From: Bacteroides sp. OF04-15BH
GTDB lineage: Bacteria > Bacteroidota > Bacteroidia > Bacteroidales > Bacteroidaceae
Direction of reading: 5' to 3'
DNA length: 64,000 bases
NCBI RefSeq assembly: GCF_003477995.1
Contig: NZ_QUEM01000007.1
Coordinates: 76,048 to 140,047, forward strand
Shown here piece by piece: positions 43,909-52,340 of this stretch. Position numbers and translations under genes: made by a program. The notes below the pieces were generated by a model. The model was not told the DNA's origin, made no database searches, and worked only from the letters and a program-made list of their open reading frames with translations. Each line of letters begins with the position of its first letter. The first letter of the stretch is position 1.

Positions 43909-45900
43909 ATGAAAAATAAATCAATTATATGCGCTTTGTTGGTTGCTTGCGGACTTGGAGTTTCAACCACTTCTTGCGAGGATATGTTGAGTGCAGATTC
44001 AGATCGTACTACACATACCAACGCTAATGATACCTTGTATGGATATTGGGGTATTATGAAGGCTGTGCAGAATATCGCAGAGCGCTATGTGATTCTGGGA
44101 GAGGCTAGAGCAGATTTGACTTATCCCACTTCGTATGCAGCTGATACCATCAGCAACATTGCCAACTTTAATATGACTAACGACGGTGACTGCCGTTATT
44201 TGGAGGTAAAGGATTATTATACTGTGATCAACAGCTGTAATAATTATCTGGCTGATGTGGATTCTTTGAAAACAAACAGCGGTGGTACAAAAGTTATGGA
44301 GAAAGAAATTGCACAGGTTATGGCCGTTCGTGCCTGGACTTATCTCCAGCTGGTAAACAATTATGGTGAGGTTCCGTATTACACGGAACCAATCACCTCT
44401 TTGGGATTCATTGATGAGTTTGACTTTAACAAGGTTCAGAATAAATTGAACCGTGAAACTCTGATTGAAAAACTGACTCCGGATTTGTTGCGCTATAGAG
44501 AGGTTTCTTTGCCGAACTATGGCAACTACAACAACGGTGCGCAGGATATTGCCAGCACACTGACCATGTTCCCGGTTAAGTTGGTTTTGGGAGATATTTA
44601 TTTGACCGGTGCCCAGACACAGTCAGATTATGAGATGGCTGCCCAGAACTATTATGATTATCTGAAGGACAATGGAGCTTACCTGCCTACTCAGTATACT
44701 ACTACTGCAGATAAGTCTAGTTTCAGCGGTGAAATTGATTATTCTAACAGCGGTTGGAGTTCAATCTTTTCTTCCACAACAAGTCCTGCCGGAAAAAGTT
44801 ATAATGGAGAAGCGATTACGGTGATTCCTAGTTCAGCCGGTAAACTTTACGGAACTGTGCTGACTGGTGTTGCAAACGTGTTTGGATATCGCACCAATTC
44901 ATCAATGAGCACAGATTCAGAAGAGGGTAAGGAAGAAGAAGCTACAACCTCAGCTGCCGTAACTGCAAGTCCAGATGTAACCTATCGTCAGTTGGGTGCA
45001 TCTCAGCAGTATCTCAGCTTGTGTGCCGATCAGAAATATCTGGAACGTGAGAAGGAGGATGAACCTGTGAAAGTCTTGGATGGAGCTGGAGATGCCCGTC
45101 AGGCTATTTTGAGAGATGTAATTAGCATGGGTAGTGGAAATGTGTCAACAACTAAGTTTATTGGCAAACCTTGTTATTCAGGCTTCAGTTACACTTTCCC
45201 GGTTATTTACCGTAAGGCTTTGGTTTGGTTGCGTTTTGCAGAAGCCATCAACCGTGCCGGTTTCCCAAGCTATGCTTTCGCAATATTGAAGAATGGTTTG
45301 TGTAGAGAATACCTGCCGGAATATCAGACTGTGATCGATACTACAGAAACGGGCGAGGTCGATACTCTGAAGATCTATTATACAACCAACAAGGCTTGTT
45401 CTTACATACCACAGAGTGAATATGATAAGGCACAGTCTAAAACTTATTTGACTTTCCCTTCAGACTTTACTTACTTGAGTGGTACTGAAGCAGCCAATGT
45501 CGGTGTACATTCACGTGGTTGTGGTGAGGTAGGATTTGCCGACTCTACTTATTACACATATAAGAACATGGTGTTCAAGAAGTGTGAAGAGATGGGAGTT
45601 GATACTGTCGGTGTATTTGCCCAGGATAGTTTGTCTTATAGAATTGATGCTGTTGAAAATCTGATTGTTGATGAGTTGGCATTGGAGACAGCATGGGAAG
45701 GAAACCGTTATCCGGACTTGTTGCGTATTGCCAGTCATAAGGGCGATGCCGGTGTTCACTGGTTTGCCGACAAGATTGCCCGTCGTGGTGATACTCGTGA
45801 ACCGGGAGTAGATTATAAAAATTCTCCTGAGTATATTAACTTGTATGAAAAGTTATCAAATAAGGAGAATTGGTACTTGAAATTGCCAAGCTATAAATAA
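43909..45900 (+). CDS. SusD/RagB-type nutrient-binding lipoprotein (second pair)
   Basis: The 663-residue lipoprotein has the signal MKNKSIICALLVACGLGVS and lipobox TTSC, followed by EDMLSADSDR. ATG 43909 is chosen over an in-frame start 12 codons upstream that falls inside the SusC coding end. The SusD core (VMAVRAWTYLQLVNNYGEVPYY) and the late ALETAWEGNRYPDLLRIASH are present. The usual C-terminal signature is reached through an unusually long middle region (about 300-370, with an acidic SEEGKEEEATTS loop), making it larger than most SusD proteins. It is the last gene before a strong terminator. Confidence 0.93.
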   Translation: MKNKSIICALLVACGLGVSTTSCEDMLSADSDRTTHTNANDTLYGYWGIMKAVQNIAERYVILGEARADLTYPTSYAADTISNIANFNMTNDGDCRYLEVKDYYTVINSCNNYLADVDSLKTNSGGTKVMEKEIAQVMAVRAWTYLQLVNNYGEVPYYTEPITSLGFIDEFDFNKVQNKLNRETLIEKLTPDLLRYREVSLPNYGNYNNGAQDIASTLTMFPVKLVLGDIYLTGAQTQSDYEMAAQNYYDYLKDNGAYLPTQYTTTADKSSFSGEIDYSNSGWSSIFSSTTSPAGKSYNGEAITVIPSSAGKLYGTVLTGVANVFGYRTNSSMSTDSEEGKEEEATTSAAVTASPDVTYRQLGASQQYLSLCADQKYLEREKEDEPVKVLDGAGDARQAILRDVISMGSGNVSTTKFIGKPCYSGFSYTFPVIYRKALVWLRFAEAINRAGFPSYAFAILKNGLCREYLPEYQTVIDTTETGEVDTLKIYYTTNKACSYIPQSEYDKAQSKTYLTFPSDFTYLSGTEAANVGVHSRGCGEVGFADSTYYTYKNMVFKKCEEMGVDTVGVFAQDSLSYRIDAVENLIVDELALETAWEGNRYPDLLRIASHKGDAGVHWFADKIARRGDTREPGVDYKNSPEYINLYEKLSNKENWYLKLPSYK

Positions 45901-45920
45901 GTAAGGTAATATAACTTGAG

Positions 45921-45959
45921 AAAAAGGGATGCACCGTAACCGAGTGCATCCCTTTTTTT
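45921..45959 (+). terminator. Strong intrinsic terminator closing the FAS1/SusCD operon
   Basis: The stem AAAAAGGGATGCAC (45921-45934) pairs with GTGCATCCCTTTTT (45944-45957) around a 9-nt loop, with a further T-run. Confidence 0.93.
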
Positions 45960-46015
45960 ATATCTTTACATATCGTTTACGAGAAGATAGGAAATGTATG
46001 TTGGTATAGTTATGA

Positions 46016-48187
46016 ATGCTTGCTTTCATGATGATGAATAAAAATAATCCAGAAGAGCTGGCCTTGCAGCTTCTTAGAAATACAGGAGTGAACCTGTTTC
46101 TTACCGGACGGGCTGGAACCGGTAAAACGACATTCTTGCGCCGTTTGGTTCAGGATGCCCCCAAGCGAATGATTGTGCTGGCACCAACTGGAATTGCAGC
46201 TATCAATGCTGGAGGCATGACGATTCATTCCTTTTTCCAGCTTCCTTTTGCTCCTTATCTGCCTGGATCGGCATTTGGCGGTAATGCGGAATATCGTTTT
46301 CAGTTCAGTGCCGAGAAGCAGAAAATGATGCGTAGCCTGGACCTTCTGGTCATTGATGAGGTGAGTATGGTGCGTGCCGATCTGCTTGATGCCATTGATG
46401 ACGTTCTTCGCCGTTATCGGGAGCGGCACCGTCCTTTCGGTGGGGTGCAGCTATTGCTGATCGGTGATGTGCAGCAGTTGCCCCCGGTATATAAGGCAGA
46501 GGAATGGAATCTGTTGTCGCGTTATTATGACAGTCCTTATTTCTTTTCGAGTAAGGCATTGCGTGAGGCTGGGTTTTGTACGGTAGAGCTGCAACATGTC
46601 TACCGGCAGACGGATACCCGTTTTCTGACGATGCTCAATCGGATTCGGACGCATCAGTTGGATGCCGGACTGATTCATGAGTTGAATAGACGTTATCGTC
46701 CGGAAACAGAACTTTCTGCTTGCGAAGGATATATCCGCCTGATGACGCATAATCATCAGGCACAAAAGGTCAATAAAGAAAAACTGGAGGCATTGCCCAG
46801 AACATCTTTCTTTTTTGATGCAACAATCAATGGTGTCTTTCCGGAGCTTTCTTTTCCCACAGAGGCGCGATTGGAACTGAAAGAAGGAGCGCAGGTGTTG
46901 TTTGTAAAGAACGACCTGAATGTGCCGCGGCGCTTTGTGAATGGCAGCATCGGGAGGGTGGTAGCCATAACGGAACATCGGGTAGAGGTAAAGTTGCAGG
47001 ATGCTGAGGAAACGGTGACTGTAGAACCCATGGAGTGGGCCAATGCCCGTTATCGGTTGGACGAGAGTACGCATGAAATCGTGGAAGAAATTGACGGCAC
47101 ATTCCGCCAGCTCCCCTTGAAACTGGCTTGGGCCATTACGGTGCATAAGAGTCAGGGACTGACTTTTGACCATGCCATAATCGATGTGTCCGGGGCTTTT
47201 ACACACGGACAGACCTATGTGGCTCTCAGCCGATGCCGCTCGCTCGAGGCCCTTTTTCTAAGTGCACCTTTACCGGAGCAGGCTGTGATTCAGGATGAGC
47301 AGATATCCCGTTTTATGGATCAGGCCCTGGAAACTGTACCGAATGAAGAACAGATGAATGCTTTTGAGCGGGGATATTTTCTGGAGCAGCTGGATTCGCT
47401 TTTCGTATTTCACCGTTTGTCGGAACAACTGGAGCGCCTGGTACGTTTACTCGATGAATATCTTTATGAACTGTATCCCGAGGTGCTTCAGAAAGCAAAA
47501 GCATTTCTGGAGCGCTTTCAGGAAGAGGTGCTTCGGGTGGGCGACCGTTTTCACGACCAGTATTTGCGACTGGTATATGCGCAACCTGATTTTTCCGACA
47601 ATGAATCCCTTCAGAACCGTTTCCGTCGAGGGGCTTCCTATTTTCTGGAATGCTTGAAAGTGTGGAATACAGAAAAGGAACAGTATCTCGTGGAGATAGA
47701 TAATCAGGAGGTAAAAAGAAAATACAACAAGGCCTTGACTGCTTTCGACGAAGCAATCGGACTGCGTATGGCTTTGCTGAAAACAGTAAGTGAAAAAGGC
47801 TTCCGGATTTCTGATTTCCTGCGACAGAAGGCTTTGCTTTCTTTGAGGAAGGCGGAGGAGAATGTTCATAAATCGCGAATGCTCCGCCGGGATGCCTCTG
47901 AGCGGACAGCAGCATCTTCTGTGCCGCTACATCCCGAACTGTATGCCCGACTGATGCGTTGGCGTCAGGAGGAAGCTGTACGTCAGGGAAAACCTCCATA
48001 TACAATCCTACCGCAAAAGGCTTTGCTGGGCTTGGCACGCCTTTGTCCTACTGATGAGCGAACTTTGTTGTCGGTGCCTTCTATCGGTAAGGTTACGGTG
48101 CGTAAATATGGAAGAGAACTGCTTCGGATCATTGCTGCGTCCCAGCCGGATAAAAACAGAACTCCCGGATTGTTTCCCGCCGATTGA
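46016..48187 (+). CDS. PIF1-like superfamily 1 helicase with C-terminal HRDC-like domain
   Basis: The 723-residue helicase is a clear paralogue of the one at 25919-27940. Walker A GRAGTGKTT (31-39), GIAAINAGG, Walker B VIDEVSMVRADLLDAIDD, TVHKSQGLTFDHA and YVALSRCRSLEAL are all present. In place of TPRs it has a helical middle region and a C-terminal HRDC-like segment (about 630-715, with LYARLMRWRQEEAVRQGKPP and LLSVPSIGKVTVRKYG). HRDC modules help RecQ-type helicases bind DNA structures. Several in-frame ATGs (46016, 46028-46034) make the exact start uncertain. A near-consensus -7 (TATCTTTA, about 45962) may serve as promoter. The stop lies inside a hairpin. Confidence 0.87.
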   Translation: MLAFMMMNKNNPEELALQLLRNTGVNLFLTGRAGTGKTTFLRRLVQDAPKRMIVLAPTGIAAINAGGMTIHSFFQLPFAPYLPGSAFGGNAEYRFQFSAEKQKMMRSLDLLVIDEVSMVRADLLDAIDDVLRRYRERHRPFGGVQLLLIGDVQQLPPVYKAEEWNLLSRYYDSPYFFSSKALREAGFCTVELQHVYRQTDTRFLTMLNRIRTHQLDAGLIHELNRRYRPETELSACEGYIRLMTHNHQAQKVNKEKLEALPRTSFFFDATINGVFPELSFPTEARLELKEGAQVLFVKNDLNVPRRFVNGSIGRVVAITEHRVEVKLQDAEETVTVEPMEWANARYRLDESTHEIVEEIDGTFRQLPLKLAWAITVHKSQGLTFDHAIIDVSGAFTHGQTYVALSRCRSLEALFLSAPLPEQAVIQDEQISRFMDQALETVPNEEQMNAFERGYFLEQLDSLFVFHRLSEQLERLVRLLDEYLYELYPEVLQKAKAFLERFQEEVLRVGDRFHDQYLRLVYAQPDFSDNESLQNRFRRGASYFLECLKVWNTEKEQYLVEIDNQEVKRKYNKALTAFDEAIGLRMALLKTVSEKGFRISDFLRQKALLSLRKAEENVHKSRMLRRDASERTAASSVPLHPELYARLMRWRQEEAVRQGKPPYTILPQKALLGLARLCPTDERTLLSVPSIGKVTVRKYGRELLRIIAASQPDKNRTPGLFPAD

Positions 48188-48212
48188 ACGGCAGGAAGCA
48201 ATCCGGGAGTTC
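48151..48212 (-). terminator. pyrF terminator nested in the 3' end of the helicase gene
   Basis: GAACTCCCGGATTG (48159-48172) pairs perfectly over 14 bp with CAATCCGGGAGTTC (48199-48212), and an inner GCCG/CGGC helix extends it. On the minus strand the hairpin is followed by TGTTTTTA, as for a terminator of pyrF. On the plus strand there is no T-run. The last nine helicase codons and its TGA (48185-48187) lie inside it. Confidence 0.8.
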
Positions 48213-48238
48213 CGTATATAAGGTCGAAAGATGGCGGA

Positions 48239-49063
48239 TTACAGGATGCGCTGCAATTCCTTGGCCATTTCTTCCTGTACTTCTTTGGCTTTGATTCCGG
48301 CTACGGCAGCAAAGTTCTCGGTCTTGTCTGCGTAGATGATGGCACGGCTGCTGTTTACGATCAGACCGCACTGGCTGTTCATACCATACTGGCAAACCTC
48401 GCTCAGAGAACCGCCCTGAGCACCGATACCCGGTACGAGCAGGAAGTGATCCGGAGCAATCTTACGGATATCTTCGAACATCTTGCCCTGAGTGGCGCCT
48501 ACTACATACATCATCTGGTCGGCATTACCCCATTCCTGACTCTTCTTCAATACTTTCTCAAACAGACGCTCGCCCTGAGCATCCTCAGTGAGCTGGAAGT
48601 CGTGTGAACCCTTGTTGCTGGTCAGAGCCAACAGAATCACCCACTTGTTGTCGTAACCCAGGAAAGGAGTTACGCTGTCTTCACCCATGTAAGGAGCTAC
48701 GGTTACCGCGTCCAACTTGATTTCCTCGAAGAAGGTGCGGGCATACATGGCTGAAGTGTTACCGATATCACCGCGCTTGGCGTCGGCAATGATGAACTGA
48801 TCCGGATAGTGCTCGTTCAGATAAGCGATGGTCTTCTCGAAAGAAATCCATCCCTTAACGCCCATGCTCTCATAGAAAGCCAGATTTGGCTTGTAGGCGA
48901 TACAGTAAGGAGCTGTGGCATCGATAATGGCCTTGTTGAAGGCAAAAATCGGATCTTCTTCCTGAAGCAGGTGCTCCGGAATCTTCTTGATATCGGTATC
49001 CAGTCCTACGCAAAGGAAAGACTGTTTCTTCTTGATGTTCTCAAATAAATCTTTTCTGTTCAT
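48239..49063 (-). CDS. pyrF: Orotidine 5'-phosphate decarboxylase
   Basis: The enzyme decarboxylates OMP to UMP, the last step of de novo pyrimidine synthesis. The 274-residue form is of the longer subgroup 2 type. The catalytic Asp-Lys-Asp set is in [14 protein letters not shown]; the phosphate-binding end is in [14 protein letters not shown] with [11 protein letters not shown]. It lies 73 bp after prfA on the same strand with no obvious own promoter, so it is probably read through from purM-prfA. Its terminator lies within the opposing helicase gene. Confidence 0.96.
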   Translation of the reverse strand: MNRKDLFENIKKKQSFLCVGLDTDIKKIPEHLLQEEDPIFAFNKAIIDATAPYCIAYKPNLAFYESMGVKGWISFEKTIAYLNEHYPDQFIIADAKRGDIGNTSAMYARTFFEEIKLDAVTVAPYMGEDSVTPFLGYDNKWVILLALTSNKGSHDFQLTEDAQGERLFEKVLKKSQEWGNADQMMYVVGATQGKMFEDIRKIAPDHFLLVPGIGAQGGSLSEVCQYGMNSQCGLIVNSSRAIIYADKTENFAAVAGIKAKEVQEEMAKELQRIL

Positions 49064-49136
49064 AGTTGCTTTATCTTTTATCGATCTTCTTTTTATCGGT
49101 TTTCTTTACCCACATGGAAAGAAATGTGCTTCTGGA

Positions 49137-50246
49137 TTACAGGTCACTTTCTTTCATGCGCTCGGCGTTCTCGGCCACGATCAGCTGGTCGATGCAGTCC
49201 TGAATGTTACCGTCCATGAACGAAGACAGGTTCTGCATGTTGTAACCGATACGGTGGTCGGTGATGCGGCTCTGCGGGTAGTTGTAGGTACGGATCTTGG
49301 CCGAACGGTCGCCGGTAGATACCATCGTCTTACGCTTGCTGGCAATGTCGTCCAGATACTTCTGGTGCTCCTTGTCATAAATGAAGGTACGCAGACGGGC
49401 CAGTGCGCGCTCCTTGTTCTTCGGCTGGTCACGTGTTTCGGTACATTCGATCAGAATCTCCTCGGTTTCTCCGGTAATCGGGTTTTTCCACATATAGCGG
49501 GCACGCACTCCGGATTCCACCTTGTTTACGTTCTGACCTCCCGCACCGCTGGAACGGAAAGTATCCCATTTGATTTCACCTTCGTTGATCTCTACATCAA
49601 ACTCCTCGGCTTCCGGCAATACGGCTACGGTTGCGGCCGATGTATGCACACGGCCCTGAGTTTCTGTGGCCGGAACACGCTGCACGCGGTGCACACCGGA
49701 TTCGTATTTCAGAGTTCCGTACACTTTTTCACCGGTTACACTGAAAATGATTTCCTTGAAACCTCCGGCTGTACCCTCGTTGAAGCTGGAGATGGCAATC
49801 TTCCAGCCTTTCATCTCGCAATACTTGGAGTACATCTTGAACAGATCACCGGCAAACAGCGCAGCTTCGTCGCCACCCGTACCGCCACGGATTTCCATAA
49901 TCACGTTCTTGTCATCTTCCGGATCGGCCGGAACGAGCAGAAGCTTGATTTCCTCCTCAATTTCCGGAATGCGCTTTTCTGCGGCCGACAGCTCTTCGCG
50001 AGCCATTTCCTTCATTTCCGGATCATCTTCTACGGCCAGAATCTCTTTGGCGTCTTCGATATTCTTCAAAGTGTCCAGATATTCTTTACGCGCTTTCATA
50101 ATGTCGCCCAAGTCTTTGTACTCCTTGGTCAGTTTCACATAACGCTTCTGGTCGCTGATTACGTTGGGGTCTGTAATGAGGGTAGAGACTTCCTCAAAAC
50201 GGCTCACCAGACCTTCCAGCTTGTTTAATATTGTATTTTCTGCCAT
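49137..50246 (-). CDS. prfA: Peptide chain release factor 1
   Basis: RF1 recognises UAA and UAG and triggers peptide release. The 369-residue protein shows the anticodon-like PAT tripeptide in RVPATETQGR and the GGQ loop in SSGAGGQNVNKVES. Domain 1 is helical (EGLVSRFEEVSTLITDP). The start ATG directly abuts the stop of the small upstream membrane protein gene, so they are likely translationally coupled. A prmC methyltransferase gene, often adjacent in other phyla, is not in this window. Confidence 0.97.
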   Translation of the reverse strand: MAENTILNKLEGLVSRFEEVSTLITDPNVISDQKRYVKLTKEYKDLGDIMKARKEYLDTLKNIEDAKEILAVEDDPEMKEMAREELSAAEKRIPEIEEEIKLLLVPADPEDDKNVIMEIRGGTGGDEAALFAGDLFKMYSKYCEMKGWKIAISSFNEGTAGGFKEIIFSVTGEKVYGTLKYESGVHRVQRVPATETQGRVHTSAATVAVLPEAEEFDVEINEGEIKWDTFRSSGAGGQNVNKVESGVRARYMWKNPITGETEEILIECTETRDQPKNKERALARLRTFIYDKEHQKYLDDIASKRKTMVSTGDRSAKIRTYNYPQSRITDHRIGYNMQNLSSFMDGNIQDCIDQLIVAENAERMKESDL

Positions 50247-50447
50247 TTATTCAAAAAACTTCTGAGTCCATTTATATTTTTTGTTGAATACTTTTTCTGT
50301 AATGAAGCACCAGCCGACAATAGCGATCAGATAGATCAGATTCTGATACCAGCTGCGTTCAGCAAACCCTTCCCAAGTTTTGTAGGTCAGGTAAATTGTA
50401 ATTCCGAGTGAAGTGAGGCAACAAAGAATAAAAAGGATTCTTTTCAT
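50247..50447 (-). CDS. Small two-helix membrane protein, unknown function
   Basis: This 66-residue protein has two predicted membrane helices (about 3-21, ILFILCCLTSLGITIYLTY, and 36-51, NLIYLIAIVGWCFI) and a basic tail (KVFNKKYKWTQKFFE). I do not recognise the family. It lies between purM (21 bp upstream) and prfA (abutting), all on one strand. Coding potential is supported by the tight fit between two genes and the clean hydrophobic pattern. Function cannot be inferred. Confidence 0.65.
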   Translation of the reverse strand: MKRILFILCCLTSLGITIYLTYKTWEGFAERSWYQNLIYLIAIVGWCFITEKVFNKKYKWTQKFFE

Positions 50448-50468
50448 TGTCTTTTTGGGTTTTGCGGA

Positions 50469-51635
50469 TTAGTAATTGAACTCTCCGAACTCGCTCTTGA
50501 TGGTCAATGAGCGGGTACCTTCCTCTACACGGCCGATTACCTGAGCGTCGATATTGAAGCTCTTGCTGATCTCGATGATGCGGTCGGCCTGCTCCGGTGA
50601 TACATAGATTTCCATGCGGTGACCCATGTTGAACACCTTGTACATCTCGGCCCAATCGGTACCGCTCTCCTGAGCAATAGCCTTGAAGAGAGGAGGAACA
50701 GGGAACATGTTGTCCTTGACGACGTGGCAGTTTTCACCGACAAAGTGCAGCACTTTGGTCTGTGCGCCTCCGGTGCAGTGTACCATACCGTGAATCTCGC
50801 TTCTCATTTCGTCCAAAATGCGCTTGATGACCGGAGCATAAGTACGTGTCGGAGAAAGAACCAGCTTGCCGGCATTGATCGGAGCGCCTTCCACTTCGTC
50901 GGTCAGCTTGTAGCTACCGCTGTAAACCAGTTCTTCTGGAACAGCCTTGTCGTAGCTTTCCGGATATTTCTCTGCCAGATATTTTGCAAACACGTCATGA
51001 CGGGCGCTGGTCAGACCGTTGCTGCCCATACCGCCGTTGTATTCTTTTTCGTAAGTAGCCTGTCCGCAACTGCTCAAACCTACGATCACGTCGCCCGGAC
51101 GGATGTTCGCATTGTCGATCACATCGCTGCGCTTCATACGGCAAGTCACGGTAGAGTCAACGATAATGGTGCGTACCAAGTCGCCTACGTCGGCAGTTTC
51201 ACCACCGGTTGCGTAGATACCTACACCCATTTTTCTCATTTCGGCCAGCAGCTCGTCGGTGCCGTTGATGATGGCGCTGATTACTTCGCCCGGAATCAGC
51301 ATCTTGTTTCGTCCGATGGTAGAGGATACCAGAATGTTGTCTACGGCACCCACACACAACAGGTCGTCGGTGTTCATGATCAGGGCATCCTGTGCAATGC
51401 CTTTCCATACAGAAAGGTCGCCGGTTTCTTTCCAATACATGTAGGCCAGTGAAGATTTGGTTCCGGCTCCGTCGGCATGCATAATGTTGCAATACTCCGG
51501 ATCACCGCCCAGAATATCCGGGATGATCTTACAGAAAGCCTGTGGGAAGATACCTTTGTCTATGTTCTTAATGGCGTTGTGTACGTCTTCTTTCGCTGCG
51601 GATACACCACGCATCATGTAACGCTGATTACTCAT
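50469..51635 (-). CDS. purM: Phosphoribosylformylglycinamidine cyclo-ligase (AIR synthase)
   Basis: PurM closes the imidazole ring of AIR in purine synthesis, using ATP. At 388 residues it is longer and more divergent than the ~345-residue E. coli enzyme, as in other Bacteroidota. Recognisable parts are the N-terminal HADGAGTKSSLAYMYW, QDALIMNTDDLLCVGA, GGETADVGDLV, PGDVIVGLSSCGQAT and the C-terminal VFNMGHRMEIYV. It has a near-perfect promoter (51673-51703) and leads a purM-small membrane protein-prfA-pyrF run, so purine, pyrimidine and translation genes share a transcript. Confidence 0.93.
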   Translation of the reverse strand: MSNQRYMMRGVSAAKEDVHNAIKNIDKGIFPQAFCKIIPDILGGDPEYCNIMHADGAGTKSSLAYMYWKETGDLSVWKGIAQDALIMNTDDLLCVGAVDNILVSSTIGRNKMLIPGEVISAIINGTDELLAEMRKMGVGIYATGGETADVGDLVRTIIVDSTVTCRMKRSDVIDNANIRPGDVIVGLSSCGQATYEKEYNGGMGSNGLTSARHDVFAKYLAEKYPESYDKAVPEELVYSGSYKLTDEVEGAPINAGKLVLSPTRTYAPVIKRILDEMRSEIHGMVHCTGGAQTKVLHFVGENCHVVKDNMFPVPPLFKAIAQESGTDWAEMYKVFNMGHRMEIYVSPEQADRIIEISKSFNIDAQVIGRVEEGTRSLTIKSEFGEFNY

Positions 51636-51672
51636 GATTCAAATAATTAAGTTGCTGTTTGATTTTAATATG

Positions 51673-51703
51673 CAAAATTAATGATTTTCTGCCGAGTAGG
51701 CAA
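51673..51703 (-). promoter_or_regulatory. Promoter of the purM operon
   Basis: On the minus strand TTG (51703-51701), exactly 20 nt, then TAATTTTG (51680-51673). The predicted leader before purM ATG is about 31 nt. No PurR-like operator or riboswitch was seen. Confidence 0.8.
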
Positions 51704-51728
51704 AAAAGACGCCCAAAACGTCGTATTT

Positions 51729-52313
51729 TTAGAACTTCACTTCCGGAGCCTTTTCACTTCCGCTTTCGGCTTCGTACTTTTCCTTCTTGTCAAATCCGAA
51801 CATCTTGGCAAAAAGATTGTTCGGGAAGGAGCGTACCAGCACATTGTACTCTTGTACCGACTCGTTATAGCGGCGGCGTGCCTCGGTGATACGGTTCTCG
51901 GTGCCTTCCAGTTGGGCTTGCAGCTCGGAGAAGTTCTGGTTGGCCTTCAATTCGGGATAGTTTTCCGTGATGGCCAACAGCTTGCCTAATGCGCTGCTGA
52001 TCTCTCCCTGTGCCTGCTGATATTCCTTCATCTTTTCAGGAGTCAGGTTATCGGCATCTACAGTAATCTGGGTCGCTTTGCTGCGGGCTTCCATCACGGC
52101 CTGCAAAGTGCTCTGCTCGTGCTGGGCATATCCCTTTACGGTGCTCACCAGATTCGGAATCAGATCAGAGCGGCGCTGGTATTGTACTTCCACATTGCTC
52201 CAGGCAGTAGAAACTGCTTCGTCCTTCTCGACCATTTCGTTATAAGAACAGCTGTTCAGTGAGAACAGGGCAGTAAGTGCCAGAATGTAATTGCGAATTT
52301 TCTTTGTCTTCAT
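51729..52313 (-). CDS. lemA: LemA family lipoprotein
   Basis: This protein of about 194 residues has a short signal and lipobox (LFSLNSC), then the LemA helical bundle: NEMVEKDEAVSTAWSNVEVQYQRR, DLIPNLVSTVKGYAQHE and RRYNESVQEYNVLVRSFP. The start could also be the ATG two codons earlier (52319). LemA and TPM-domain proteins occur next to each other in many genomes, as here. The role is unknown, with an envelope location inferred from the lipobox. It is the last gene of the phoH-to-lemA run. Confidence 0.9.
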   Translation of the reverse strand: MKTKKIRNYILALTALFSLNSCSYNEMVEKDEAVSTAWSNVEVQYQRRSDLIPNLVSTVKGYAQHEQSTLQAVMEARSKATQITVDADNLTPEKMKEYQQAQGEISSALGKLLAITENYPELKANQNFSELQAQLEGTENRITEARRRYNESVQEYNVLVRSFPNNLFAKMFGFDKKEKYEAESGSEKAPEVKF

Positions 52314-52340
52314 ATACATGTTATTCTAGTTTGGGTTTGT

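Noticed and set aside
28446..45900. Conventional polysaccharide utilisation locus
   Set aside because: Two SusCD pairs are present, but no glycoside hydrolase, lyase, esterase, sulfatase or regulator is encoded, so the label would overstate the evidence.
48987..50228. Long plus-strand open frame (413 codons) opposite prfA
   Set aside because: It lies wholly antisense to a motif-complete prfA and has a His/Phe/Val-rich composition with no recognisable domain, as expected for a shadow frame.
51701..51726. Terminator after lemA
   Set aside because: Only a 4-bp GACG/CGTC stem with flanking A and T runs. It overlaps the -33 element of the purM promoter, so it is too weak to call.
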